Of a stretch of DNA of 64,000 bases, positions 36,526-45,823 are shown in pieces. The position numbers and the translations under genes are program-made. Source of the DNA: JACPPO01 sp965262505 (GTDB lineage Bacteria > Acidobacteriota > Vicinamibacteria > Vicinamibacterales > UBA2999); the NCBI GenBank assembly GCA_965262505.1, contig CBDHFM010000030.1, forward strand, positions 930,001 to 994,000. The letters run 5' to 3'. Position 1 is the stretch's first letter, and every line of letters begins with the position of its first letter. The notes under the pieces are model-generated. The model did no database searches, was not told the origin of the DNA, and saw only the letters and a program-made list of their open reading frames with translations.

Positions 36526-36625
36526 ATACACCTTGGTTTTCTGCATGACTATCGGACTGTCCTGATCATAGACGCCGGGGATCGTAACCGCACCTTGCGG
36601 GAAAGCGATCGCCCTTTCAGTACTC

Positions 36626-37021
36626 TTACGGTACTGCTGCCCCGCGGCCGCGTCCCCCTAGCGTTGTGCCATCAGCGAGCACGGTCCGAGAGAGACGGCC
36701 GAATGGCTGGCCATTCGCGGCTGCCTGAAACGTGACGGTTACTTCGTCCCCGGACTTGAAGGAATTACTGCGATAGCCAGAGGGATAGATGCTGTTCGGC
36801 GCTTGAGTTTCCAGAACCCACTGGACCACTTCGCCGTCTTCCCCTGTGATGTCAATCGTCAGCAAACAGTGGGGGTTGGACCAGAGCCATCCCTCGACAG
36901 TCCCTGTCCGAGTAATGGTTGTCTCCGACAAGACCGTCGCGCCGGTGTGATGTGCGACCAGGGGAACCGAGATCAACAGCCCCACGGCTGCAGCAAACAC
37001 GATAACCAGCCTGCTTCTCAT
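36626..37021 (-). CDS. exported DUF6152 family protein (copy 4)
   Basis: The product is 131 aa; the leader ends ISVPLVA and the mature chain begins HHTGATVL. It has GWLWSNPHCLLTIDI (Asn-Pro-His), VVQWVLETQ and YRSNSFKSGDEVTVTF, ending GGRGRGAAVP. GGAAG lies seven bases before ATG 37021; ATG 37036 is an alternative. Unlike most copies, it lies behind, not before, its WEGDTLVV-type partner (37105-37986), 83 bases away. Confidence 0.85.
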   Translation of the reverse strand: MRSRLVIVFAAAVGLLISVPLVAHHTGATVLSETTITRTGTVEGWLWSNPHCLLTIDITGEDGEVVQWVLETQAPNSIYPSGYRSNSFKSGDEVTVTFQAAANGQPFGRLSRTVLADGTTLGGRGRGAAVP

Positions 37022-37104
37022 TGTGTGCACTTCCATTCTCCGAGCCCAGCCTTCCTGGGTGAATCCTCTCTTGAATATTTTCCGCAGGCCGACAACCCTC
37101 CGGG

Positions 37105-37986
37105 TTATCTGCCGCTCGCGGCGTTGCCATAAATCCTATTATATTCCTCGATTTCCGTGGGTGAGCAGTACCGCGTCATGACATCGGTTCGCCCATTCTG
37201 CAACACCATCGGGATCTGCATGGTCTGCCACGGTCTTGTGTACATCTTCGGATCGTCGATCGTTTCCGACCACTCCATCGTGTCGTAGTCCAGACGTCGG
37301 AACGTCTCCGTCACGCGCAGCTGGTCGCTGATGGGCCGGCCGGTATTGTCGAGCCACACTCGGTCTTCCGGCATCGTCCCAACCGTCTGGACCTCGAGCG
37401 TGTAATCGTCCAGCCACCTGCCGACGGAGTACCCGGCCCATCGCGATGACCGGTACTGGCCGTCTATCTCCACGCCGCCATCCAACAATGTGGGGAGCGA
37501 TCGGCCGTCAGTCCAGATGATGCGCCACGGGTTGTCGTAGTTATACAGAATCGCGACCTTGTGCTCGTCCTGAAAGATCTGGACCCCGAGGTCGTAGTGG
37601 TTGATGCGGGGAAACCCTAGCGGCTCGCAGAGCGTCCTGGGATCATTCGTTTCGGCCGGGGGAACCGCGCGCGGCAGCACGCCCTCGGCCGGCCTGTAGG
37701 ACTCGTACACCTCCAAGCCATAGGGAGTGAACGGCAGTGGATCTCCCGGCGTGCCGTCGTTTGGCCTCAATTGCACGCCTTTCGCCTGGTTTCCCAACCT
37801 CGAGCCCCACATCCCGACGAGGCTACGCCGCGGAGCCGGCTTCTTATCTGCCTCCGCTACTGGCGGGCGATTCGGGACCGGATCAGGCCACGTCTGCGTA
37901 GAACTGCTCTGAGCCAATGGGCTGACCGGAAAGACCAGCGCCATACCCAACAGGCCGACGATCAAGAACAAGAAACGATGTAGCAT
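37105..37986 (-). CDS. exported protein, divergent WEGDTLVV-family member (f)
   Basis: The product is 293 aa with leader ending SPLAQSSS. The family core is weak but ordered: RRSLVGMWGSRLG, 'CEPLGFPRINHYDLGVQIFQD', IIWTDGRSLPTLLDGG, YRSSRWAGYSVGRWLDDYTLEV (in place of WEGDTLVV), 'VWLDNTGRPISDQLRVTETFRRLDYDTMEW' and DDPKMYTRPW. It is followed by DUF6152 copy 4. Function unknown. Confidence 0.75.
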   Translation of the reverse strand: MLHRFLFLIVGLLGMALVFPVSPLAQSSSTQTWPDPVPNRPPVAEADKKPAPRRSLVGMWGSRLGNQAKGVQLRPNDGTPGDPLPFTPYGLEVYESYRPAEGVLPRAVPPAETNDPRTLCEPLGFPRINHYDLGVQIFQDEHKVAILYNYDNPWRIIWTDGRSLPTLLDGGVEIDGQYRSSRWAGYSVGRWLDDYTLEVQTVGTMPEDRVWLDNTGRPISDQLRVTETFRRLDYDTMEWSETIDDPKMYTRPWQTMQIPMVLQNGRTDVMTRYCSPTEIEEYNRIYGNAASGR

Positions 37987-38070
37987 CTTGAGAACTCCCT
38001 CAGAAGATTTGTGGAGACCGTTCCCGGCCGCGGCTTCTTCCCCACGCCCGTCGTCTCGAGCCAGGATCGG

Positions 38071-38676
38071 CTACTGCTCCAGCGCGGTGAGATATTCGGT
38101 CAGGATCTGCCGTTCCGCGAACGTCACTGACGCCCCGAGCGCAACCATTCTGTCGATGACCGTATCCCAGCCCTCGGAAGCCCGCCTCGTCATCGCCATC
38201 CCGATGTCATGGCACAACTGGCAGCGCTGCTCCAGAATGGCATTGGCCTCAACTTCCAGCGGGCCCCGGCTCGTCGCCGCCGCGCCCGGCCGACCTGCGT
38301 CAGCCCGTGGTGCAGGTGACGCTTCTTGTCGGCCGCGCCCGGCGCTGGCCACGAGATACTCCGTGAGAGGCTCGATTTCATCCGGGAACACCTGTGCTCC
38401 ACGCCCGATCATGGAGTGGATCGTATCTCTCCACTCTTCACGGGGTTTCTCGGCGACCGCCAGCATTCGCATGATGCCGGCGTGGCACCCGACGCATACC
38501 TGAGCCACGGTTGCCCGGCCCTTCTCGATCTGATCGATCTGACTTTGCTGGGAGTTCTGCTGGGCGACGGGGAGGGGCGCCGCCATTCCGGTCCCCTGCA
38601 CTTCGGCGGCAGTCCACACCAGGACGATCCACAGCGCGATGAGGAGTGCGTTCCCAGCCTTATGATTCGTCTTCAT
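38071..38676 (-). CDS. exported dihaem c-type cytochrome
   Basis: The product is 201 aa with an N-terminal leader or helix (ALLIALWIVLVWTAAEV). There are two class-I-like haem sites: CVGCHAG (61-65 plus) and CQLCHDIGM (152-156), each in a repeat 'A..V...C..CH......A....W...I.RM...GA.......E...L.EYL'. The axial methionine of each site is not certain. It lies 24 bases downstream of the exported ThDP enzyme on the same strand, so it may take electrons from it; that link is inferred from position only. Confidence 0.88.
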   Translation of the reverse strand: MKTNHKAGNALLIALWIVLVWTAAEVQGTGMAAPLPVAQQNSQQSQIDQIEKGRATVAQVCVGCHAGIMRMLAVAEKPREEWRDTIHSMIGRGAQVFPDEIEPLTEYLVASAGRGRQEASPAPRADAGRPGAAATSRGPLEVEANAILEQRCQLCHDIGMAMTRRASEGWDTVIDRMVALGASVTFAERQILTEYLTALEQ

Positions 38677-38712
38677 ACCTGGGTCGCTCCTCGTGAAGCA
38701 CCGGAGATGCCA

Positions 38713-40689
38713 CTACGCGGTCCGATTTCTTCTTTGAATCTCGGCAATGGAGTGGCGCTGGTACCAGGTGCTATCGCGCAGTTCAGGCCCGTCGGCTTCC
38801 ACGTCGATGTCCAGCAGGACGGCCTTGCCATCCCGCATGCTGCCCAGGCTCCGCTGCAGCGCGGGCGCCAGCTCGGCTGCGCTTCTCACCTTTTCGCCCC
38901 TCAAGCCGTACGCCTCGGCAATCTTGGTGAAGTCCACGTCCGGGTTTCCGAGGTGACCGTTGTAATCTCTGCCCGCCTCGAACAAGTACCCCCCGGTGTC
39001 GTGGTTGCGTGCACGGGTTTCGTTGTACGAGTGGTTGTTCATGATCACGATGAGCATGGGCGCCTCGTAGCGCGCAATGCTCCACAGCGCCTCCGTCTGG
39101 CCGAACAGGAACCCGCCATCGCCCTGCAGCGCGACGACCTGGCGGGCGGGCAGGGCCAGATTGACGCCGAGCGAAGCTCCGACGCCCCACCCCAGCGCCG
39201 ACCCTATCGTGCGTCCAAATTTCAGCTTGTTGTTCCCACCGACCTTGAGGTGTCTCATCACCTTGTAGGCTTGGGTCCCCAGTTCCGGGACGATCACCGC
39301 ATCCCGATCGAGGGCGCGTTCCAGCTCGAAGCCGACCCGCTCCCAGGTGAGCGGGCTCCGGTCGAAGCGTGCGCGCAAGGCGATCTCGACCGACTCCTTG
39401 ATCTGCGCGGTGTAGGCGGACACCTCGGCCAGCCGGCTGGATCGAATCCTGCTAATGCGATCTCTCGTCAGAAGACCGTCCATCGCGTCTGAAAGGTCGC
39501 GAATCGCCATGCGCACGTCCGATGCGATCGTCAGGTCCACGGGATACGGGCGCCCCAGAATATGGGGGTCGTGGCTGATGTGCACCGTCGGCACGCCGGG
39601 TTTCGGACGGCGGCGCTTGAAACTCTCGCCCAAGCCGATCGCCAGGTCCACTTGCCCGGGGCGCAGCGCCCGCATCTGGCCCATGTACAACGGGTGATCG
39701 GTGGGAAAGTTGGCGTACAGATCGTCTTCGGTGTCTGTAACAGGGATCGACAGCTTTTCCGCCAGTGCCAGCAGGTCTTCCGTCGCGCCGTCCTCGTAGA
39801 CCTCGGGTCCGACGACGAATATCGGATGCTCGGCTTCGACCAGCCACCGCGCGGCCTGCTGGATCGTATCCGGCGCTGCGCGAAATCTGTGGCGTGCGTT
39901 CGCCAGGTCAATCGTGTCGATCCGGGCTCGTACCTGCTCGTTCGGCCGAGCTTCGCCCCACAACAACGTGACGGGGCCGCTGGGAGGCCCGTAGGCAAAC
40001 CGTATCGCGCGACGAACAATGTCTGTCATCTCGTTGGTCAGGAGGCTCGCCGTCCAACTCGTGAAGTGCTTCGTGGGTCCGAGCTGATCGTCCCAGCTCT
40101 CGAACCCGTCCTTCCCTTGCCCCGACAGCCGGCCGCCTGAAAAGGTGACGAGCAGCGGAACCCGGTCCTTCCAGGCGCAGTAGAGGTTGCTCATCGCGTT
40201 GCCGACCCCGGCGTTGCTGCCAAAGAAGAATCCGAGGGTCTTGCTCGCCATCGCATAGCCCGCCGCCGCCGCGACGGCGTGTCCTTCGTGCGTGACGTTG
40301 ATGACCTGTACGTCGCCTGCCCTGTCGACGGCCTCAAAGAGGGGCATGTAACCGCTCGTGTTGGTGTGAAAGATCGTGCGCACGCCGACGGCTCGCAGTT
40401 GCTCCAGAACAGCGCCGGCGGCGGTTCCCTCGTACATCTCGAACGATTCGCCGGTCGGCAGCGGGCTGAAGGCTGCGCCCTGCGGAACAGCGGCCGAATT
40501 GGACGCCGGACCGTCCTGCGCGAGCGCCGGAGCGGCCGACCCTGCCCCCAGGGCGATGCCGGACACAGCGGTGGCAGCGAGAAAATCTCTTCGCGTTACC
40601 GTCCCGGACCCATCTGAACGCGGCTCGGCCGCCTTCGCGTTAACTTCCGTGGGTGGAAGGTTCGATGTGGGTTTCTGCCTGCTGCTCAT
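38713..40689 (-). CDS. thiamine-pyrophosphate enzyme with a Tat-type leader
   Basis: The product is 658 aa. The leader contains TVTRRDFLAATAVSG (twin Arg at 33-34), a Tat signal. The body is a three-domain ThDP enzyme of the acetolactate synthase/benzoylformate decarboxylase type: catalytic Glu in NVTHEGHAVAAAAGYA (about 135), a central domain with VVGPEVYEDGATEDLLALAEKL, and the ThDP/Mg motif LQGDGGFLFGQTEALWS...IVIMNNHS (about 518-551). Such enzymes are normally cytoplasmic, so export is notable. ATG 40689 has AGGA upstream. It leads a small unit with the dihaem cytochrome. Substrate unknown, probably a 2-oxo acid. Confidence 0.88.
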   Translation of the reverse strand: MSSRQKPTSNLPPTEVNAKAAEPRSDGSGTVTRRDFLAATAVSGIALGAGSAAPALAQDGPASNSAAVPQGAAFSPLPTGESFEMYEGTAAGAVLEQLRAVGVRTIFHTNTSGYMPLFEAVDRAGDVQVINVTHEGHAVAAAAGYAMASKTLGFFFGSNAGVGNAMSNLYCAWKDRVPLLVTFSGGRLSGQGKDGFESWDDQLGPTKHFTSWTASLLTNEMTDIVRRAIRFAYGPPSGPVTLLWGEARPNEQVRARIDTIDLANARHRFRAAPDTIQQAARWLVEAEHPIFVVGPEVYEDGATEDLLALAEKLSIPVTDTEDDLYANFPTDHPLYMGQMRALRPGQVDLAIGLGESFKRRRPKPGVPTVHISHDPHILGRPYPVDLTIASDVRMAIRDLSDAMDGLLTRDRISRIRSSRLAEVSAYTAQIKESVEIALRARFDRSPLTWERVGFELERALDRDAVIVPELGTQAYKVMRHLKVGGNNKLKFGRTIGSALGWGVGASLGVNLALPARQVVALQGDGGFLFGQTEALWSIARYEAPMLIVIMNNHSYNETRARNHDTGGYLFEAGRDYNGHLGNPDVDFTKIAEAYGLRGEKVRSAAELAPALQRSLGSMRDGKAVLLDIDVEADGPELRDSTWYQRHSIAEIQRRNRTA

Positions 40690-40851
40690 GGGCGCTGATT
40701 CCTGGTTACCGGCCACCTGCAGACCATCCACGCATGACTGTCAACAGGCGACAGACTGACGGCTGGCCCGTAGTATCCCATATAATCAGCCGAGGCTAGA
40801 AGGCGAGGCGCTCAGCGGGGGACGAAGGCATTTCGTATTCAGGTGAGGAGA

Positions 40852-41394
40852 ATGAAGACGCTGCAGACGATGCGATGGACTGGACTCGCTGTGTTGATCC
40901 TGGGGTGTTCGGTGTGGCTGCCTCCGGTGCTCGGACAGGAAGAGGAGGCGCCGGATCTGGCCCACTATGGTGCATGGCAGATCAATCTGGAGAAGACGGC
41001 CAAGGCCAGCGGGCGGCCGTTCACCCGCGGCGACACCTTCACGTGGTTTCTCCAGCCAGAGCGCAACGGGCTTCGCTTCACCGTTTTCGAGACGTATCCG
41101 AAACCTCAGCCGGACCGCAGCTATTTCGCGACGCTCGACGGGACCGAGTGGCCGGACCCCCACGGTCCTGGCTTGAACGAGACGGTTGCGCTGTGGAAGA
41201 CGGATCGTTTCGCCGTCTATCGCATGGTGAGAGAAAACGGCGCCCCCACTCAGCGAACCCTCTACACCGTGTCGCCCGACGGCAACACGTTTACGGCCAA
41301 TACCATGATCTTCGACCGGGTGGACCTGCCGTTCCCTGAGGTCCGCTTGGACCTGTTCCCTCAGGGGGGCAAGGTGTTCCCTCCTCGGGAGTAA
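40852..41394 (+). CDS. exported small protein of unknown function, lipocalin/calycin-like
   Basis: The product is 180 aa with leader ending LPPVLGQEEE. The mature chain 'YGAWQINLEKTAKASGRPF', 'TFTWFLQPERNGLRFTVFETY' and 'YTVSPDGNTFTANTMIFDR' alternates in a way that suggests a small beta-barrel. It is probably the first gene of a three-gene forward unit: the cytochrome starts 10 bases downstream. GGTGAGGAG precedes ATG 40852. I do not recognise a family. Confidence 0.7.
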   Translation: MKTLQTMRWTGLAVLILGCSVWLPPVLGQEEEAPDLAHYGAWQINLEKTAKASGRPFTRGDTFTWFLQPERNGLRFTVFETYPKPQPDRSYFATLDGTEWPDPHGPGLNETVALWKTDRFAVYRMVRENGAPTQRTLYTVSPDGNTFTANTMIFDRVDLPFPEVRLDLFPQGGKVFPPRE

Positions 41395-41404
41395 GGGAGG
41401 CAGG

Positions 41405-42553
41405 ATGAATTGTAGACAAAGGCGCCCGGTGTTCTGGGCGACGGGAGCGGCGATCGCGTGCCTGCTCGGCGTGGTGTCAGCACGCCAGGCCGCGCCGGAA
41501 CCGGCTCCCCAGATGACGGAAGACGTGTTCAGGAACATCCAGGTTCTCCAGGGGATGCCGGTCGACACGTTCTTTGACGTGATGGGGATGTTCGCGTCCT
41601 CCATGGGTGATGACTGCACGTATTGCCATTCAGGCGAAGCCGTTTTCAGGCGCGACGCGTTTGGCGACCCGACCCCGAGGATCCAGCGTGCGCGCCAGAT
41701 GATCGTGATGATGAGGGCCCTCAATGAGACCTATTTCGGCGGCGCGCCACGGGTGACCTGCTTCACGTGCCATAGAGGGATGTATGCCCCTGTGGATGCG
41801 CCGCGTCTCTCGCTGCAGTACGGTGTTCCGGAGGAGGAGCCGAACGTTCGGGACTTTCCGCCCGATACCCGGACGTCCGCCGATGAGCTCCTCGACAGGT
41901 ATCTCCAGGCACTCGGAGAGACGGAGCAGTTGGCCGGAATTTCGAGCTTTGTCGCCACGGGGACGTACGCGGGGTTCGACACGGGCTTCGCCGAGGTTCC
42001 GGTGGAAATCTTCGCCAGGGCCCCGAATCAGCGCAGCGTGACCGTCACCATGACCGACGGAGACAGCCACAGGGTCTTCGACGGCCGCAACGGTTGGTGG
42101 GCGGGGCCAGACAGCCCGGTGCCGATCGAAACGCTGACCAGCGGGAATCTGGACCGCTATCGGCTGGAGGCGCTCGTGGCGTTTCCGGCGGGGATCAAGC
42201 AGGCCTTCAGCCAGTGGACGGTCGGCCGCACGGCCATCGACGACCGCCTGGTTTCAATCGTGCAGGGAGCCAACCCGGAATCCGGACTCCTTCCCGTCAA
42301 CCTGTACTTCGACAACGAGACCGGCCTGTTGGCCCGACTGGTACGCTGGAACGGAACCCCGCTCGGTCCCGTGCCCACCCAGATTGATTACGACGACTAC
42401 CGCGACGTGGCCGACGTCAAGATGCCGTTCACCTGGACGGTGAGCAAGACGTACATGCAGCACACCATCAAGCTGAGCGACGTGCAGGTGAACGTGCCCG
42501 TCGACGCGGCACGGTTCGCCACACCGCCCCCGGGGGGGACGCCCAGGCCTTAG
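41405..42553 (+). CDS. photosynthetic reaction-centre-type dihaem cytochrome c with C-terminal lipoprotein-like domain
   Basis: The product is 382 aa. The N-terminal part matches PRC-cytochrome C repeats: 'DVFRNIQVLQGMPVDTFFDVMG' followed by haem sites CTYCH (71-75) and CFTCH (119-123), with spacing 'ARQMIVMMRALNETYFGG'. The C-terminal half (about 155-380) has a LolA/outer-membrane-lipoprotein-sorting-like beta fold ('FVATGTYAGFDTGFAEVPVEIFARAP', 'VNLYFDNETGLLARLVRWN', 'YDDYRDVADVKMPFTWTV'). The same fusion is at 46406-47563. Membrane or periplasm location follows from the leader. Electron partner unknown. Confidence 0.88.
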   Translation: MNCRQRRPVFWATGAAIACLLGVVSARQAAPEPAPQMTEDVFRNIQVLQGMPVDTFFDVMGMFASSMGDDCTYCHSGEAVFRRDAFGDPTPRIQRARQMIVMMRALNETYFGGAPRVTCFTCHRGMYAPVDAPRLSLQYGVPEEEPNVRDFPPDTRTSADELLDRYLQALGETEQLAGISSFVATGTYAGFDTGFAEVPVEIFARAPNQRSVTVTMTDGDSHRVFDGRNGWWAGPDSPVPIETLTSGNLDRYRLEALVAFPAGIKQAFSQWTVGRTAIDDRLVSIVQGANPESGLLPVNLYFDNETGLLARLVRWNGTPLGPVPTQIDYDDYRDVADVKMPFTWTVSKTYMQHTIKLSDVQVNVPVDAARFATPPPGGTPRP

Positions 42554-42592
42554 ATGGGGTTTTTTCGGTCGAGAACTCTTTGCGGCGAGGGA

Positions 42593-43768
42593 ATGGCCAT
42601 GTTCCTAAGGAAGAAACGCCCTACTACGACTACCGTGCCCGTCGGGCTATGTTGCCTTCTTGTTGCAGCGATGGCTGTGGTTGCTTTCGCGCAGAGCGCG
42701 CCAGTGTACACGTTCGACCCCACGTGGCCAAAGCTGCCGCTGCCGAACCAGTGGACGTTCGGCGGGGTTACGGGCCTGACCGTGGACAGCAATGACGTGG
42801 TCTGGATAGCCCATCGTCCGAACAATCTCGATGAGACGGAGAACTACGCCACGTTCGATCCACCGCGCGCCGAGTGCTGCGTGAAGGCGCCCGCGATCCT
42901 TGCCTTCAACGCCAGCGGCGATCTGGTCCACGCCTGGGGCGAACAGGGGGGGCATATGCTCCTTGTCGATCGGGACGGTCGGGTGTGGGTCGGGTCGGAC
43001 ACGTTCCGCATCTACACGCAGGAGGGCGAACTGATCGCCGAGGTTCCGCGCGCCGCGGAGGCGACTCGCACCGTGCGGGCGGGGGGCGGCGAAAACGAAG
43101 GCCCTGGGGGAGGAGGCGGCCGTGGGGGACGGGGCGGCAGGCAGCGAACGCCGTACCCCGCGAGCATCGAATTGATCGCGGGCGGAGTCGAAGGCGCTGC
43201 CTTCGATGAGGAAGCCCGCGAAGTGTACCTGGTCGACAATTATCTGGGCGGCCGCATACTGGTCATCGACATGGACACCTACGCGTTCAAACGCGGCTGG
43301 GGCGCGTACGGCAAGCCGTTAGGTGAAATCAGCCTGGAGATGAGACCGCCGCTGACCGATCCCGACGCGGCGCCGAACCCGGATTTCGTGAGCCACGTCA
43401 CGATCGCGCTCTCGGATGATGGAATCGTCTATGCCGCCGACCGGCGGTCCAACAGGATCCAGACCTTCACCAAGCAGGGAGAGTACCTGGACGAGTACTT
43501 CGTCGCGCCGCAGACACTCGATCGCGGGTCCACGGGCGGTCTCGCCTTCTCGCCGGATCAGCGCTTCCTGTTCGTGGGGGACATCATGCAAAACGTCGTC
43601 TGGATTCTGAACCGGAGCACTATGGAGGTCATCGACCGCTTCGGCTTCTACGGCCACAACGGCGGCGGATTTCACTGGCTCCACATGATCGCCACCGACT
43701 CGGACGGGAATATCTATACGGGCGAGGTGGACAGCGGAAAGCGCATCCAGAGGTTCCTCCTCCAGTAA
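42593..43768 (+). CDS. exported NHL-repeat protein with a Gly/Arg-rich insert
   Basis: The product is 391 aa; the leader follows a basic start MAMFLRKKRPT. The opening 'VYTFDPTWPKLPLPNQWTFGG..GLTVDSNDVVWIAHRPNN' parallels the gene at 20646. NHL blades include 'LLVDRDGRVWVGSD', GIVYAADRRSNRIQTFTKQG, LAFSPDQRFLFVGD and ATDSDGNIYTGEVDSGKRIQRF. Between blades a low-complexity loop (about 165-190) is rich in Gly and Arg (GGGGGRGGRGGRQR). ATG 42593 is preferred over 42554 for its leader. It follows the cytochrome by 39 bases. Confidence 0.8.
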   Translation: MAMFLRKKRPTTTTVPVGLCCLLVAAMAVVAFAQSAPVYTFDPTWPKLPLPNQWTFGGVTGLTVDSNDVVWIAHRPNNLDETENYATFDPPRAECCVKAPAILAFNASGDLVHAWGEQGGHMLLVDRDGRVWVGSDTFRIYTQEGELIAEVPRAAEATRTVRAGGGENEGPGGGGGRGGRGGRQRTPYPASIELIAGGVEGAAFDEEAREVYLVDNYLGGRILVIDMDTYAFKRGWGAYGKPLGEISLEMRPPLTDPDAAPNPDFVSHVTIALSDDGIVYAADRRSNRIQTFTKQGEYLDEYFVAPQTLDRGSTGGLAFSPDQRFLFVGDIMQNVVWILNRSTMEVIDRFGFYGHNGGGFHWLHMIATDSDGNIYTGEVDSGKRIQRFLLQ

Positions 43769-43862
43769 GTATCACTCGTGATTGGGCCGGCGATCGATCA
43801 GACGCCGACTGACTGAGAGGTCAGGCTCTGGTCGTCCAGGAAGTGTCCGCTGGCGTCCGGGA

Positions 43863-44780
43863 TCAGTTGCCCCCCCGGCCCCCGCGCCCGCCTCGGCCTT
43901 GGCCTCGACCACCTGCGCCTGGGCGCCGGTACTGGGCGGTACTATCCGAAGCGCAGAACCCGGCCTTCGCGCATCCTTCGGTTTTCCAGAGGTCCCACTG
44001 GCGCGCAAAGTTGCTGTGCATGCCGCTTCTTCTCAGATCGCCCGCCGCATCGTAATAGGTGACCTCTCCGCCCCTGAGCATGACGTTGGTCTGGACTTCG
44101 GTGTTGATTTCCATGTAGATACTGCGGCCGACCGCCTCGTAGATCGATTGGCCCGTGACCACCGCGCCATGATCGACCAGGAGCAGTGCCGGACTCGCCC
44201 CCAGCGCCTGGGCGACCATCCGGCCGCGTTCGGGCGTATCGATCAGGTTGGTCCTTTCCCAGCCGCTGTCTCCCTCGATCTGACTGGTGCTGCGGTAGTC
44301 GAAGAACGGCACGCCGTCCAGCATCCAGCGTGAGCTCTGGTTCATGGGCCGCAGCGGGACCTTCCCCATCCCAAACGAGACGGTGCCGGGCGCGTGATGG
44401 TGAATGACCGAGTTGACATCGGGGCGCAGCTTGTAGATTTCAGCGTGAATGCTCACTTCGGAGTAGCTCCTGGCGCCTGGGTCGACGGGCCGGGAGTCGA
44501 GGTCCATCTCGATGATACCGTCCGGGGTCACCAACCCCGTCGCACGATTCCGAGAAATGAGATACCGATTTGGGTCCGCGGGGTGTCTGACGCTCGAGTG
44601 CCCGAGCCCGTCCATGAGGCCTCTGTCAGTCAGAATGCGGTAGGAGAGGGCGAGATCTTCCACCAACACGGGATCCACCGGGCCGGCGCTCGTCGGGTTC
44701 GTCTGTCCCCAGAGGCCAGCCCCCCCCAGCAGGAGCGCAGTCGCTCCGCACACAAGCTTGAGTCGCATCGTCGTCCTCAT
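43863..44780 (-). CDS. exported class II aldolase/adducin-family protein with RGG-like tail
   Basis: The product is 305 aa with a leader (MRTTMRLKLVCGATALLLGGAGLWGQ). The class II aldolase fold is marked by GLGHSSVRHP, 'ATGLVTPDGIIEMDLDSRPVD', the zinc site VNSVIHHHAPGTVSFGMG, and LLVDHGAVVTGQSIYEAV. The C-terminus is Gly/Arg-rich (RPGAGGRGQGRGGRGGRGGN), rare in this family. Class II aldolases are normally cytoplasmic sugar-phosphate enzymes, so the leader is unusual. GGGAAGG precedes ATG 44780. Its start lies 22 bases from the stop of the next reverse-strand gene (44803). Confidence 0.83.
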   Translation of the reverse strand: MRTTMRLKLVCGATALLLGGAGLWGQTNPTSAGPVDPVLVEDLALSYRILTDRGLMDGLGHSSVRHPADPNRYLISRNRATGLVTPDGIIEMDLDSRPVDPGARSYSEVSIHAEIYKLRPDVNSVIHHHAPGTVSFGMGKVPLRPMNQSSRWMLDGVPFFDYRSTSQIEGDSGWERTNLIDTPERGRMVAQALGASPALLLVDHGAVVTGQSIYEAVGRSIYMEINTEVQTNVMLRGGEVTYYDAAGDLRRSGMHSNFARQWDLWKTEGCAKAGFCASDSTAQYRRPGAGGRGQGRGGRGGRGGN

Positions 44781-44802
44781 CGTGACCTTCCCGTCAACTC
44801 GT

Positions 44803-45714
44803 CTACTGCTGCTGCTGCGTCTCATACAGCCTCTTCCATTCAGAGTCCATGTTCTCGTAGTGGAAGGGCTCCTCGTTCGCCGTGCAGAGGTACTCGGTCC
44901 AGACGTCGTCGGCAGCCTGCGCCAGCGTCCAGGTGTGAGGCGCCCCAACGAACGGCTCCGACAACACGACGGGATCGATCACGGTGAGCTCGTAGGTGAG
45001 GTAGTTCTCCGAATTTCGGGTGAAGCGCTCGATGACACGCTCTTCGGGACTATGCGTCCATGCGCCGTTGTCACCGCGTCTCCCCACCGAGATGTTTCTC
45101 ATCCTCGTATCGATGGCGATCGTGTCGACCACCAGCGTGTCTCCCTCCCAATGACCGACCGACTCGCCATTGAACGACACATCCGGATACTCGGAATGCG
45201 CACGCCCATCGGTGGGTATCCAGCGAATGGACTGGGGGAATTCACTCAGAATCCAGACCTCTCCCGGCAGCTGAATCAACTGTATCGGGCCGTGTTCGGT
45301 GGCCTGGGTTGTTATCGAGGTCGGCGTGCCGCCCGGCGCACAAATGCCATAGGGCGTTGGAAACTGGTACTCGTCTTTCGTTTCGGGCCTGAACGGAGCC
45401 TCCCCCTGCGGCGTCACGGCGGGATCGAATTGACGCATGATGTCGTCGCCGAGCCGGTACCCGCCCTGGAGCATTCTTCCAGCCCTGTTTGGGTAGTACC
45501 GTCCAGTCAGATCCGGGTGCCCGTCGGCCGTGCGGGGCGCCGGTCCACCGTTCGGCAACACCTTCACGTCGCCAAAGTTCCCGGCGATGCGTGAAAAGTC
45601 CGTGTCGGGATCCACCTGGGCAGACACAGGCGCCGCAAGCAGACATACACCAGCCAGGACCACCCCGGCACGCCCAACACAATTGCCGCCCACGCGTCGC
45701 ATCATTCCTCGCAT
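44803..45714 (-). CDS. exported WEGDTLVV-family protein of unknown function (g)
   Basis: The product is 303 aa; the leader ends APVSAQ. It carries RTADGHPDLTGRYYPNRAGRM, GAPGGTP-like 'CAPGGTPTSIT', IRWIPTDGRAHS, then NGESVGHWEGDTLVVDTIAI, 'VIERFTRNSENYLTYELTVIDPVVL' and a C-terminal WTEYLCTANEEPFHY. It is close in wording and order to the gene at 47859-48761; both follow a DUF6152 gene, so they are products of one module duplication. Function unknown. Confidence 0.83.
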   Translation of the reverse strand: MRGMMRRVGGNCVGRAGVVLAGVCLLAAPVSAQVDPDTDFSRIAGNFGDVKVLPNGGPAPRTADGHPDLTGRYYPNRAGRMLQGGYRLGDDIMRQFDPAVTPQGEAPFRPETKDEYQFPTPYGICAPGGTPTSITTQATEHGPIQLIQLPGEVWILSEFPQSIRWIPTDGRAHSEYPDVSFNGESVGHWEGDTLVVDTIAIDTRMRNISVGRRGDNGAWTHSPEERVIERFTRNSENYLTYELTVIDPVVLSEPFVGAPHTWTLAQAADDVWTEYLCTANEEPFHYENMDSEWKRLYETQQQQ

Positions 45715-45823
45715 CTCCCGATCCCTCCATCCATTCTCATGAACTCCGACACACGGTCACACACGACTTCTCGAGAACTCAACGTCTCTGAAGCGCAACA
45801 CGCCTGAGGCCTGCTGAAGGCGC

